DNA of 64,000 bases from Bacillus sp. FJAT-27264 (GTDB lineage: Bacteria > Bacillota > Bacilli > Paenibacillales > Paenibacillaceae), in assembly GCF_001682855.1 (NCBI RefSeq), contig NZ_MAQW01000001.1:1235926-1299925 (forward strand), written 5' to 3'. The notes under the pieces are model-generated. The model worked only from the letters and a program-made list of their open reading frames with translations. It was not told the origin of the DNA and did no database searches. Numbering within the stretch: the first letter of the stretch is position 1; every line of letters begins with the position of its first letter. The translations under genes were made by a program, and so were the position numbers. Positions 16,766 through 23,073 of the stretch are shown piece after piece.

Positions 16766-17254
16766 ATGCCTTATTGTACAGCCTGTGGAACAGAATACAA
16801 GCAGGGGGCTAAATTTTGCGGAGAATGTGGGACCGCGCTTAACAGGGGAGCTTCACCAACAGCCGAGCGCACGCTGCGAGACCTGACGCCTGCTCAGGAA
16901 ATCAAGCTATGGGAAGGAAAGCCTGCGGGCATATCCGACCGACTGAAGGGTCTTGTGGGCCTTAATACGACTACTTATACGATTACAAGCCAGAGAATTA
17001 TAGTAAAGACAGGCCTGATCGGTAAAAATGTCGAAGAAATTGAACTACTCCGAATTCGTGACCTGGGAGTATCCCAATCCATTCCAGACCGCATGCTTGG
17101 GATCGGGACACTGACGATCTTCTCCGATGATGCTTCGTCGCCCCAGCTGTGGTTCCGCAAGATCCATGGTGCCCATACTGTCAAGGATGCGCTGCGCAAA
17201 GCAGTACGTGATGAGAAGTCAGTCAATAACATCAGCTATCGCGAACAGATTTAA
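16766..17254 (+). CDS. Zinc-ribbon plus bacterial PH-domain protein
   Basis: 162 aa cytoplasmic protein. Residues 1-25 form a zinc ribbon, CTACG...CGECG, with two CxxC pairs. The rest (about 50-150) is a bacterial pleckstrin-homology (bPH2/YdbT-like) domain: TTYTITSQRIIVKTGLIGK, VEEIELLRIRDLGVSQS, LGIGTLTIFSDD, HTVKDALRKAV. The ribosome site GAGGAGG fits the ATG at 16766 rather than the in-frame codon at 16745. A terminator follows. Bacterial PH domains of this kind often sit at membranes and form rings; the precise role is unknown. Confidence 0.85.
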   Translation: MPYCTACGTEYKQGAKFCGECGTALNRGASPTAERTLRDLTPAQEIKLWEGKPAGISDRLKGLVGLNTTTYTITSQRIIVKTGLIGKNVEEIELLRIRDLGVSQSIPDRMLGIGTLTIFSDDASSPQLWFRKIHGAHTVKDALRKAVRDEKSVNNISYREQI

Positions 17255-17279
17255 CCCTATACGGCTTTGTTGCAGATCA

Positions 17280-17308
17280 AAAAGCCCCGGATCATTTTCG
17301 GGGCTTTT
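17280..17308. terminator. Bidirectional terminator
   Basis: AAAAGCCCCG - GATCATTTT - CGGGGCTTTT between the convergent genes ending at 17254 and 17351; T and A runs on both sides. Confidence 0.85.
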
Positions 17309-17350
17309 ACCTCGTTCACTTCTGTATACAGAATTCCACATCGCCCTAGG

Positions 17351-18835
17351 CTAGGGAAGAAAGAACGCCGCTGCTGGGATGACCTCCTTACCTTGACTGG
17401 GACTCTCCCACATCAGCACGGCCCGCGCGTCACCCTGATTCTCATAGAACTCCACTTTGATGTCATGCAGCTTGCCAGCGATCAGATTAACACTACCTTT
17501 TCGTTCCTGCCCACTCTGCTTGATCCAGCTGTCAATAACCAATTGCCCATCAATCCAGATTCGGATGCCATCGTCAGATGAAGAGTACACCGTGTAAGCC
17601 TCACTATAAGTAGCACTGAGCCTTCCGTTCCAGCGTACAGAGAAGAAGTCCACACCGATTGCCGGGTCCGGCGAACCTTGTCTCCAGACGAAGTTAATAT
17701 TAGCATCCGTCCGTACCAAAGCTGGCATTCCGCTAAGAACCATATTGTTATAATACTCTCCTCGCAGACCACTGACAGGGACTGCCGGGCTACCCTCAGG
17801 CTTGGAAGCCTGGATTGCAAGCGCCTTCGTATATCCACTCCTGTTCAAAGTGAAGCTGGCATTCATAAAATCCTTGATAGCCGCCTCCGTGTTGTTCTCA
17901 TAGAGAAGCTTGCCCCAGGTCATCAGGTAAGACCACCTGCGCTGTGACTTAGCAAGTAGTGTAGGTGACGGAAGCTTGCCATTCTCCCCGATAGCAATCA
18001 GCTTGCCCCGCCCAAGATCCCACAGCCGATTATGAAATTCATCCTTAAATTCGCCGTTATAGATATCGAGTGCCAGAATATCCACCCTCGCCCCGCCGGG
18101 GTAATAGGCTTCCTGCGCTTCAACTCCATCACCGTCTGCATTGGGGCTCCATACCCACAATATATTGTTCAACTTATGAGTCTTCGTGAAATGATCGAAC
18201 ATCAAATTCCAAAGTGTGATGAACTTGCTCTTGCGCCCCCACCAGAACCAACCGCCGTTCATCTCATGGTATGGCCTCCATAGTACAGGAACACCAGCAT
18301 CCGCTAACTTGTGCAAAGACAAAGCAACATCATCGAGATCAGCAAGTAGTGCAGCATTCTGGGGAGTGCCGGGCGTTACGTATTTATCGAATTCTGCATT
18401 GCTCAGATTCATAGATACATTAGACCAGGCCGGGGCTGTTCCAGGCAGATGAGCATGATAGGTCAAGGCTACAATCCCCCCGGATTGATACCAGCGAATT
18501 GCACTGGCTACTACCCCGTCTCTTTGGCTGCGGACCAGTTCTGGCTTCTGGTTGTTGATCGCCCCCAGTTCGTAGCCATGGAGTCCGGCATACTGCCCCC
18601 CAGTCGTCCTCAGCTTGTTGCTGAACTCATCGGGGCTTTCGAGATAATCATGTTGTCCGTTAATAATCCCCGTGCCTTGCAAAGCATATAACGTCTTCAG
18701 AAGATTTCGGGCAGGAAGCGTCAAATTCGGATTGGCCGGGGTCATGACCCAATTCCTGAACGCCGTCTGCCACTGCACATCGTTTACCAGCCGTGATGCA
18801 GAATCTAACAGCTGCCAGAGCACCCCTTGTTCCAT
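17351..18835 (-). CDS. GH26 beta-mannanase-like protein with C-terminal PA14 domain
   Basis: 494 aa. Residues about 40-345 are a GH26 (alpha/beta)8 barrel: GIINGQHDY near the start, RPYHEMNGGWFWWG with acid/base Glu191, and LIAIGENG with nucleophile Glu284. These two glutamates and the His before Glu191 are diagnostic. The family cuts beta-1,4-mannan or related beta-glucans. Residues about 365-490 are a PA14 domain (GEYYNNMVLSG, YSSSDDGIRIWIDGQLV), a carbohydrate-binding beta-sandwich. No signal peptide is seen and no upstream start would add one (RBS AGGTGGTGAGGG directly before ATG 18835). So it is either cytoplasmic, exported by another route, or lysis-released. The 3' end is shared with a bidirectional terminator. 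Confidence 0.9.
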   Translation of the reverse strand: MEQGVLWQLLDSASRLVNDVQWQTAFRNWVMTPANPNLTLPARNLLKTLYALQGTGIINGQHDYLESPDEFSNKLRTTGGQYAGLHGYELGAINNQKPELVRSQRDGVVASAIRWYQSGGIVALTYHAHLPGTAPAWSNVSMNLSNAEFDKYVTPGTPQNAALLADLDDVALSLHKLADAGVPVLWRPYHEMNGGWFWWGRKSKFITLWNLMFDHFTKTHKLNNILWVWSPNADGDGVEAQEAYYPGGARVDILALDIYNGEFKDEFHNRLWDLGRGKLIAIGENGKLPSPTLLAKSQRRWSYLMTWGKLLYENNTEAAIKDFMNASFTLNRSGYTKALAIQASKPEGSPAVPVSGLRGEYYNNMVLSGMPALVRTDANINFVWRQGSPDPAIGVDFFSVRWNGRLSATYSEAYTVYSSSDDGIRIWIDGQLVIDSWIKQSGQERKGSVNLIAGKLHDIKVEFYENQGDARAVLMWESPSQGKEVIPAAAFFLP

Positions 18836-19031
18836 TAGCCCTCACCACCTTGTACTTTTGGTACATAGTATGAAAAGGCCCTGAACAAGGAAGCGGCTAA
18901 TCTACAGGACAGAGAGCCTGTCTTTAGAATCTGCTGTTTCACTGCTCGATTTTATCAGCGATATACAAATCCAGGCGCTATAATTGGAAATGCGCTATAC
19001 TGGTTGAAGCGCTGAAAAAGGAGGAGCAGAA

Positions 19032-19466
19032 GTGAAATTACGTAAATTAATCGGCAGTCTCATCATTGTTGCGCTGCTAGCTCTCGGTTCTTACTGGTAT
19101 GAAGAGAACGGACAGATTCCGCCATCATCCCCTTCCGATTCTGAAATTGTTCAGTTAGTCTTTCCCTCGGATCGTTATCCGGAGACAGCCAAGCATATTC
19201 AGGATGCCATTGCGAATGGCGAGTCTGCCATATGTACAATCGATCGTGAGCAAGCAGAGAACAACCGCCGGCTCTCTTTAAAGGGCGTCCCTACCAAGAA
19301 GGGCTATGACCGCGACGAATGGCCAATGGCGATGTGCAAAGAAGGCGGAGAAGGCGCAGATATCGAATACATATCACCAAGCGACAACCGGGGTGCCGGA
19401 AGTTGGGTTGGCAATCAGCTAGAAGGCTATGCAGACGGCGTTCGTGTGGAGTTCATGTTCCAATAA
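19032..19466 (+). CDS. nucB: NucB-type sporulation deoxyribonuclease
   Basis: 144 aa secreted nuclease of the NucA/NucB family. N-terminal signal or anchor [19 protein letters not shown], then the conserved core [45 protein letters not shown] and [16 protein letters not shown]. The D-R-D-E-W-P and N-R-G-A-G-S-W motifs hold the catalytic residues. The two Cys flank the core as in NucB. In Bacillus the NucB enzyme is made by the mother cell in sporulation and degrades DNA outside the cell, including biofilm DNA. GTG start behind AAGGAGGAG. It stands alone, followed by a terminator. Confidence 0.92.
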   Translation: MKLRKLIGSLIIVALLALGSYWYEENGQIPPSSPSDSEIVQLVFPSDRYPETAKHIQDAIANGESAICTIDREQAENNRRLSLKGVPTKKGYDRDEWPMAMCKEGGEGADIEYISPSDNRGAGSWVGNQLEGYADGVRVEFMFQ

Positions 19467-19476
19467 TGACAGAACC

Positions 19477-19499
19477 GGCCCCGGATAACCTCCGGGGTC
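19477..19499 (+). terminator. Terminator of nucB
   Basis: GGCCCCGG - ATAACCT - CCGGGGTC followed by TTATTAT on the plus strand, 10 bp after the nucB stop. Confidence 0.75.
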
Positions 19500-19502
19500 T
19501 TA

Positions 19503-19838
19503 TTATGTAAAGGTGTCCACAATATTCGCCATCCACACCCACCTGAATGTGCCATTGTTCAACTCTAACTTGATTTGCAGCGGTTTGACGTTCATAATCC
19601 GCACAATGCCACTTAATTTTTCAGTGCCAAAGGGGTCCCAAGTGTGCATGGAAATCCTGCACCCGTTCTGAAACGAATGAAAAATATCTTCCATCATCGC
19701 CTTGCATTGCGCCACCGTTAATTCCGGCTTCCCGCGGTACTCCATATCTCTGCACTCCACCTCTAGTCGCTCCAGTAAGCCCTTCATCCAAAATTCCTGA
19801 CTTGCTGCTATGCCGAAATCCCCAATATTGATGGTCAT
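19503..19838 (-). CDS. YolD-like protein (copy B)
   Basis: 111 aa paralogue of the protein at 15479-15814, same length and layout. The N-terminal half (FWMKGLLERLEVECRDMEYR, QCKAMMEDIFHSF) is helical. The C-terminal half (CRISMHTWDPFGTEKLSGIV, IKLELNNGTFRWVWMANIV) is the YolD beta-barrel. Family role: partner of SOS Y-family polymerases. No polymerase gene is present in the whole window. The promoter at 19877-19906 carries a LexA-type box between -35 and -10. Two polymerase-less yolD genes 3.7 kb apart under the same type of promoter suggest a shared job in the DNA-damage response. Confidence 0.8.
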   Translation of the reverse strand: MTINIGDFGIAASQEFWMKGLLERLEVECRDMEYRGKPELTVAQCKAMMEDIFHSFQNGCRISMHTWDPFGTEKLSGIVRIMNVKPLQIKLELNNGTFRWVWMANIVDTFT

Positions 19839-19876
19839 GATGTCTGTCCCCCTGCCGAAATTTAACGATTGATTTT

Positions 19877-19906
19877 ATTATATGCGAACAAATGTTCTTG
19901 ATGCAA
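19877..19906 (-). promoter_or_regulatory. Sigma-A promoter with LexA (SOS) box for YolD copy B
   Basis: Minus strand: TTGCAT (19901-19906), 18 bp, TATAAT (19877-19882). The spacer contains CGAACAAATGTTCT (plus strand 19885-19898), which fits 13 of 14 positions of CGAACRNRYGTTYC. The operator lies inside the promoter, so bound LexA should block it. Confidence 0.78.
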
Positions 19907-19969
19907 TGTTTAAAATCCTCTATTTCAGTTTAAAATAGAATGGAATTTTATCCATAAACGGAGAGCCAG

Positions 19970-20146
19970 GTGTTCTATATTTGTTATCGCGGAAGAAGAC
20001 TATACGGACCCATGTCTGAAACCGAGGCCTTGCAGGAATGGTTTACCTTGTCGGGAACGATCAAAGAATTGTACATTGTTGAAGTGGATCAGAATACCGG
20101 AAGAATCAAACGCCGAATTGGGCCTGCTCGCAGAAAAAAGAAATAA
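19970..20146 (+). CDS. Small basic protein, unknown (58 aa)
   Basis: GTG at 19970 with a CGGAGAG site. Product starts VFYICYRGRRLYGPMSETEA, continues with a hydrophobic strand KELYIVEVDQ, and ends in a very basic tail (GRIKRRIGPARRKKK). The basic tail suggests nucleic-acid or membrane-phosphate contact. It lies upstream of and convergent with the YjcZ gene, divergent from YolD copy B. No family recognised. Confidence 0.55.
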   Translation: MFYICYRGRRLYGPMSETEALQEWFTLSGTIKELYIVEVDQNTGRIKRRIGPARRKKK

Positions 20147-20192
20147 CCCCCGCCCGGCTAAGGCCAGGGGGGGACAGTACGATAAAGCTATC

Positions 20193-20345
20193 CTAGAACA
20201 AACAGGCTTTAGTGATGATAACCAACAGAATGAAGAGAACCAGAATAGCACCTGTAGAAGTAAAAGGACTTACACACGGAGCGACAACCGGAGCTTCATT
20301 TACCGGACTAACATTTCCACAACCGCAACCATATCCTGCACCCAT
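20193..20345 (-). CDS. YjcZ-family sporulation micro-protein with Cys-rich head
   Basis: 50 aa peptide. Head MGAGYGCGCGNVSPVNEAPV, then VSPFTSTG and a single helix AILVLFILLVII with a short KACLF end. Starts at 20345 behind TAAGGAGGAAATT. The helix plus Gly/Ser turn matches the YjcZ family and the copy at 13585-13677 (both have F-T-S-T before the helix). The extra Cys-Gly-Cys-Gly head sets it apart. Probably a spore membrane or coat-associated protein. Confidence 0.8.
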   Translation of the reverse strand: MGAGYGCGCGNVSPVNEAPVVAPCVSPFTSTGAILVLFILLVIITKACLF

Positions 20346-20539
20346 TTAAATTTCCTCCTTAGAATGATGAATATTGAATACAGCTCAGAATATGTGAAAT
20401 TTCGCCTTGAGGTATGGGCCAACAGGTAAAGAAATGCGTGACAATTATAACAAGGCCTTGACTAAGCTATTTTTGTGTACCCTGCCTGCTCATAAAAAAG
20501 AATATCCCTGTCGATATAGCTTATAGAGGGAGGTGCGAC

Positions 20540-20716
20540 ATGGATATTGCAGCATTATCTACTTCAATGAGCCAGGCATCCTTGGCCCAAGCCGTGGGTA
20601 TACAAGTATTAAGTATTGCTAAGGATCAGGCAGAGACCCAGTCTCAGAATCTGGTGCAGATGCTTGAACAAAGCGTTCATCCGAGCTTAGGAAAAACACT
20701 TGATATTCGCGTCTGA
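20540..20716 (+). CDS. YjfB-family small protein
   Basis: 58 aa protein MDIAALSTSMSQASLAQAVG... ending in GKTLDIRV. It has the M-D-I-a-a-L-S..ms q start and the amphipathic helix typical of the YjfB family, short helical proteins found in motility and sporulation contexts in Bacillales. Start ATG 20540 with a GGGAGGTG site. Two terminator hairpins follow. Function is not known for the family. Confidence 0.8.
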   Translation: MDIAALSTSMSQASLAQAVGIQVLSIAKDQAETQSQNLVQMLEQSVHPSLGKTLDIRV

Positions 20717-20780
20717 TTGTTTTATGCTAATTTAACAAGAACATTAGTTCCCTTTTTTAAAAGTATTTCAAAAGACACCA

Positions 20781-20810
20781 GGCGGAAAGCAGACACCTGC
20801 TTTCTCCGCC
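20781..20810 (+). terminator. Terminator hairpin after the YjfB-family gene
   Basis: GGCGGaAAGCAG - ACAC - CTGCTTTctCCGCC, 65 bp after the stop, followed by TCTCTGTATT. Confidence 0.65.
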
Positions 20811-20824
20811 TCTCTGTATTTCAC

Positions 20825-20839
20825 AAGCCCTCCGGGCTT
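20825..20839 (+). terminator. Second terminator, tandem
   Basis: AAGCCC - TCC - GGGCTT followed by TTCTTTTACTTTT on the plus strand. Confidence 0.7.
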
Positions 20840-20889
20840 TTCTTTTACTTTTAAATACGAACACACGATCCTATAATGAGGTGGATGAA

Positions 20890-21402
20890 GTGAAATCATA
20901 TTATCAAATGACTGTTTTGGAGAAATGGACAGAGGATTTATACAACAGACTCCAAATAAAGCAACCTTCCCAAATCTCCATCGAGTATATTTCAGAACGC
21001 TTGAATATCTGGGTCCATTATCTCGATGTGAGAAGCAAGGCGGTGGAGGCATCTGCCGGGATGTACAGCATGTTCATTGATAACCGTCTGCCATCAAGCA
21101 TGCAGCGCCTGGAATTTCTTCACGCCCTATGCCATCTGCTGCGCCATTCCGGGAAGCGTACGCTAATGCCCGAAATCTTCACTCAAGATCAGGAGGATGA
21201 ATCCGACCGCTTCATTCTGTATGCCTCCATGCCCTACTCCATGATCTCGCGCATGCCATTGCCGGAGCAGCGTGGAGAGGCGATTCGTTACCTGTCTGCT
21301 ATGTTTCAAGTCCCGAACGAATTGGCTATCCAGCGGATTGATCAGATACAAAGACGCATATTTCAAGGTCAACTGCTTGCGGTAATGTCCCCAGCAAATT
21401 AA
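20890..21402 (+). CDS. ImmA/IrrE-like protein lacking the catalytic Glu
   Basis: 170 aa protein laid out like ImmA/IrrE metallo-endopeptidases (which cleave phage-type repressors): N-terminal strands (SIEYISERLNIWVHY), GMYSMFIDNRLPSSMQRLEFLHALCHLLRH, then a helical half with QRGEAIRYLSAMFQVPNELAIQRI as in the substrate-binding part. The HEXXH zinc motif is replaced by HALCH, so the two His remain but the Glu is Ala; it may bind metal but should be inactive as a peptidase. The first GTG at 20881 overlaps the GAGGTGG ribosome site, so the GTG at 20890 is chosen. The next gene starts 6 bp on. No repressor gene is adjacent. Confidence 0.78.
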   Translation: MKSYYQMTVLEKWTEDLYNRLQIKQPSQISIEYISERLNIWVHYLDVRSKAVEASAGMYSMFIDNRLPSSMQRLEFLHALCHLLRHSGKRTLMPEIFTQDQEDESDRFILYASMPYSMISRMPLPEQRGEAIRYLSAMFQVPNELAIQRIDQIQRRIFQGQLLAVMSPAN

Positions 21403-21407
21403 TTCCA

Positions 21408-21686
21408 ATGATATTCAGTCCGGCTCGCGGGGATAATAGCGATAACACAATCGCCAAGCTATTAACCGCCCACCCGCGTTACATGGCGGAATGTTCTCAT
21501 TGGAGGGAGCTTATGGAAGCCACTAAAGTCATTGCCTTATTATTGACCCATCCCGAATACAATGTTGATGCAGTACACCCCGAAATGCCTGATTTTGTCG
21601 GAATCGAAACGATTGAAGTGGACCACGAGACTCAGACCTTCTCCATCCTGCTGCAAGAACCTAGGGAAGATGATATAGTTTTATAA
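21408..21686 (+). CDS. Small acidic protein downstream of the IrrE-like gene, unknown
   Basis: 92 aa if it begins at ATG 21408, which lacks a ribosome site. An in-frame ATG at 21513 with TGGAGGGAGCTT gives 57 aa and is the better-supported start. The sequence is hydrophobic at ATKVIALLLTHPEYNVDAV and acidic towards the end (VDHETQTFSILLQEPREDD). It probably forms an operon with the IrrE-like gene. No family recognised. Confidence 0.55.
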   Translation: MIFSPARGDNSDNTIAKLLTAHPRYMAECSHWRELMEATKVIALLLTHPEYNVDAVHPEMPDFVGIETIEVDHETQTFSILLQEPREDDIVL

Positions 21687-21692
21687 TCATAC

Positions 21693-21721
21693 GCTCCGTT
21701 AGGTCGGTTGACCGGCGGAGC
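21693..21721 (+). terminator. Hairpin, possible terminator
   Basis: GCTCCG-tta-GGTC - GGTT - GACC-gg-CGGAGC just after the 21686 stop. No T tract, so termination is uncertain. Confidence 0.45.
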
Positions 21722-21788
21722 CCATATGATTCGTGAGAATATAAGATCTATGTGACCTGTATGTGTATGAAACGCCTCCTTCTAACGG

Positions 21789-21818
21789 TTGTTATACCAA
21801 TCATAATATGGGTATAAT
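21789..21818 (+). promoter_or_regulatory. Sigma-A promoter of the 21849 gene
   Basis: TTGTTA at 21789-21794, 18 bp, TATAAT at 21813-21818; 30 bp before the start codon. Confidence 0.7.
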
Positions 21819-21848
21819 TGACACAGACTAATTTATGGGGGCAATTTA

Positions 21849-22211
21849 ATGAATAAAGGAGTACGTCAGAACTTGCAAGCTGCAGTGGCAAAGAACGAAC
21901 GTATCAACCTCGTTTTATTGAATGGCGGGAATCTAAAGGGAACAGCCGAAGCCTTGACCTACCGAATGATCAAGATACAGACGGAGGAAGAATCACTCTG
22001 GGTTCCGATTACGGAGATCGAGAGCGTGTCCCATACATTGCAACACAATATAACCGGTACCCCGGTGGATCAGGAAGCCAGCAGAGAGAACGACAGCCAA
22101 ATCACAATCGGCCGCATCCAAGAGGCAATAGCCCAAGAGAATAACCCCAGGCAACTGAGAGCCTTGGCGGAGCTTCTAATCACATATCTGGATAAGAAAA
22201 TCTACGACTAA
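21849..22211 (+). CDS. Conserved protein of unknown function, small-barrel-like N-terminus
   Basis: 120 aa cytoplasmic protein. Residues 1-60 (RINLVLLNGGNLKGTAEALTYRMIKIQTEEESLWVPITEI) read as a five-strand barrel of the Sm/Hfq-like or YolD-like kind. The rest is an acidic linker and a helical tail (SQITIGRIQEAIAQENNPRQ). Start behind GGGGGCA with a clear promoter; a terminator follows. RNA binding would fit an Sm-like fold but is not shown by any motif. Confidence 0.65.
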   Translation: MNKGVRQNLQAAVAKNERINLVLLNGGNLKGTAEALTYRMIKIQTEEESLWVPITEIESVSHTLQHNITGTPVDQEASRENDSQITIGRIQEAIAQENNPRQLRALAELLITYLDKKIYD

Positions 22212-22287
22212 CCACTCTACCGACACACCGCCGTAAGCAGACATCATACAATGTCCATCCTACTCATACGTAGATCTGACTACATCA

Positions 22288-22316
22288 AAGCACCTCGCCT
22301 TATCGGCAAGGTGCTT
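22288..22316 (+). terminator. Terminator
   Basis: AAGCACCTcGCC - TTATC - GGCaAGGTGCTT followed by ATTT. Confidence 0.75.
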
Positions 22317-22346
22317 ATTTGCGGCTTTCCACAAGCCTCTCCATTA

Positions 22347-22592
22347 CTACTTGGCTATCGCTCTTAAAACACCCGTCAGCCGCTTGATTCCCTCTGTCCC
22401 GGCCCAACTCCCGGCACTCGCCAAAATCACGTTATGAAACAACTTCATAGCTATGGAATACGCCATCGTTCCGATCACGATCTCCATGACAATAAACCGC
22501 AGGATATCCCCGGAGGTTATAATATATACCTTAAACTCCTGATTATGCAGCATGGGCTCACCATCCACCTCTATAGCGTTCATGTAACCCAT
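22347..22592 (-). CDS. Small hydrophobic protein, unknown
   Basis: Up to 81 aa (start 22592, weak GGTGAA site; an internal ATG after GAGGTGGATGG would give 68 aa). Hydrophobic stretch SGDILRFIVMEIVIGTMAYSIAMKLF, then a Gly/Ala/Lys-rich end. Possibly a membrane-associated peptide. No family recognised, and coding status is uncertain because the ribosome site is weak. Confidence 0.45.
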   Translation of the reverse strand: MGYMNAIEVDGEPMLHNQEFKVYIITSGDILRFIVMEIVIGTMAYSIAMKLFHNVILASAGSWAGTEGIKRLTGVLRAIAK

Positions 22593-22762
22593 ATGCTTTC
22601 ACCAGTTTGTCTGATTCCTCTAAAAAACAAAGCAGATATCACTAGGTTAAAGTATTTTCACTTTATCCCCGGATAAGCAATATCATTATCCTCTTATAGT
22701 AATATTTACCTAGTTCTGTTAGACTATATCTAAATATCATTCAATTCAGGAGGATTTTTGTC

Positions 22763-22951
22763 GTGAAAAAAGTAATACTCCCATTGTTCCTATCGATAAT
22801 TCTGTTACTCACACCCGCACTGGCCAGTGCCCATCCGGGTCGGACCGATTCAAAAGGTGGTCATTATTGCCGCACAAACTGCGAGAAGTGGGGATTGAAA
22901 AAGGGAGAATACCACTATCACAACAGTGGAACCAAAAAGAAAAAGCACTGA
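22763..22951 (+). CDS. Secreted YHYH-motif protein
   Basis: 62 aa. Signal peptide MKKVILPLFLSIILLLTPALASA, then HPGRTDSKGGHYCRTNCEKWGL and GEYHYH, with a Lys/His tail. The His-P-G-R-T-D...G-G-H-x-C-x-x-x-C...Y-H-Y-H pattern is the YHYH domain, common as a short secreted module in Firmicutes and related to HNH-like metal-binding folds. GTG start at 22763 behind AGGAGGA. Role unknown; the His/Cys pattern suggests metal binding. Confidence 0.85.
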   Translation: MKKVILPLFLSIILLLTPALASAHPGRTDSKGGHYCRTNCEKWGLKKGEYHYHNSGTKKKKH

Positions 22952-23073
22952 TCTCACATAACTCTGGCACCTCAATGTTTGAAATAAAATGAGCTGCCAG
23001 AGCAAAAACAAGCCCTAAATTTTCTTCAATATATTCTCATTAACTAGAATAGTCTTATTCTACGTTCCGTAAC

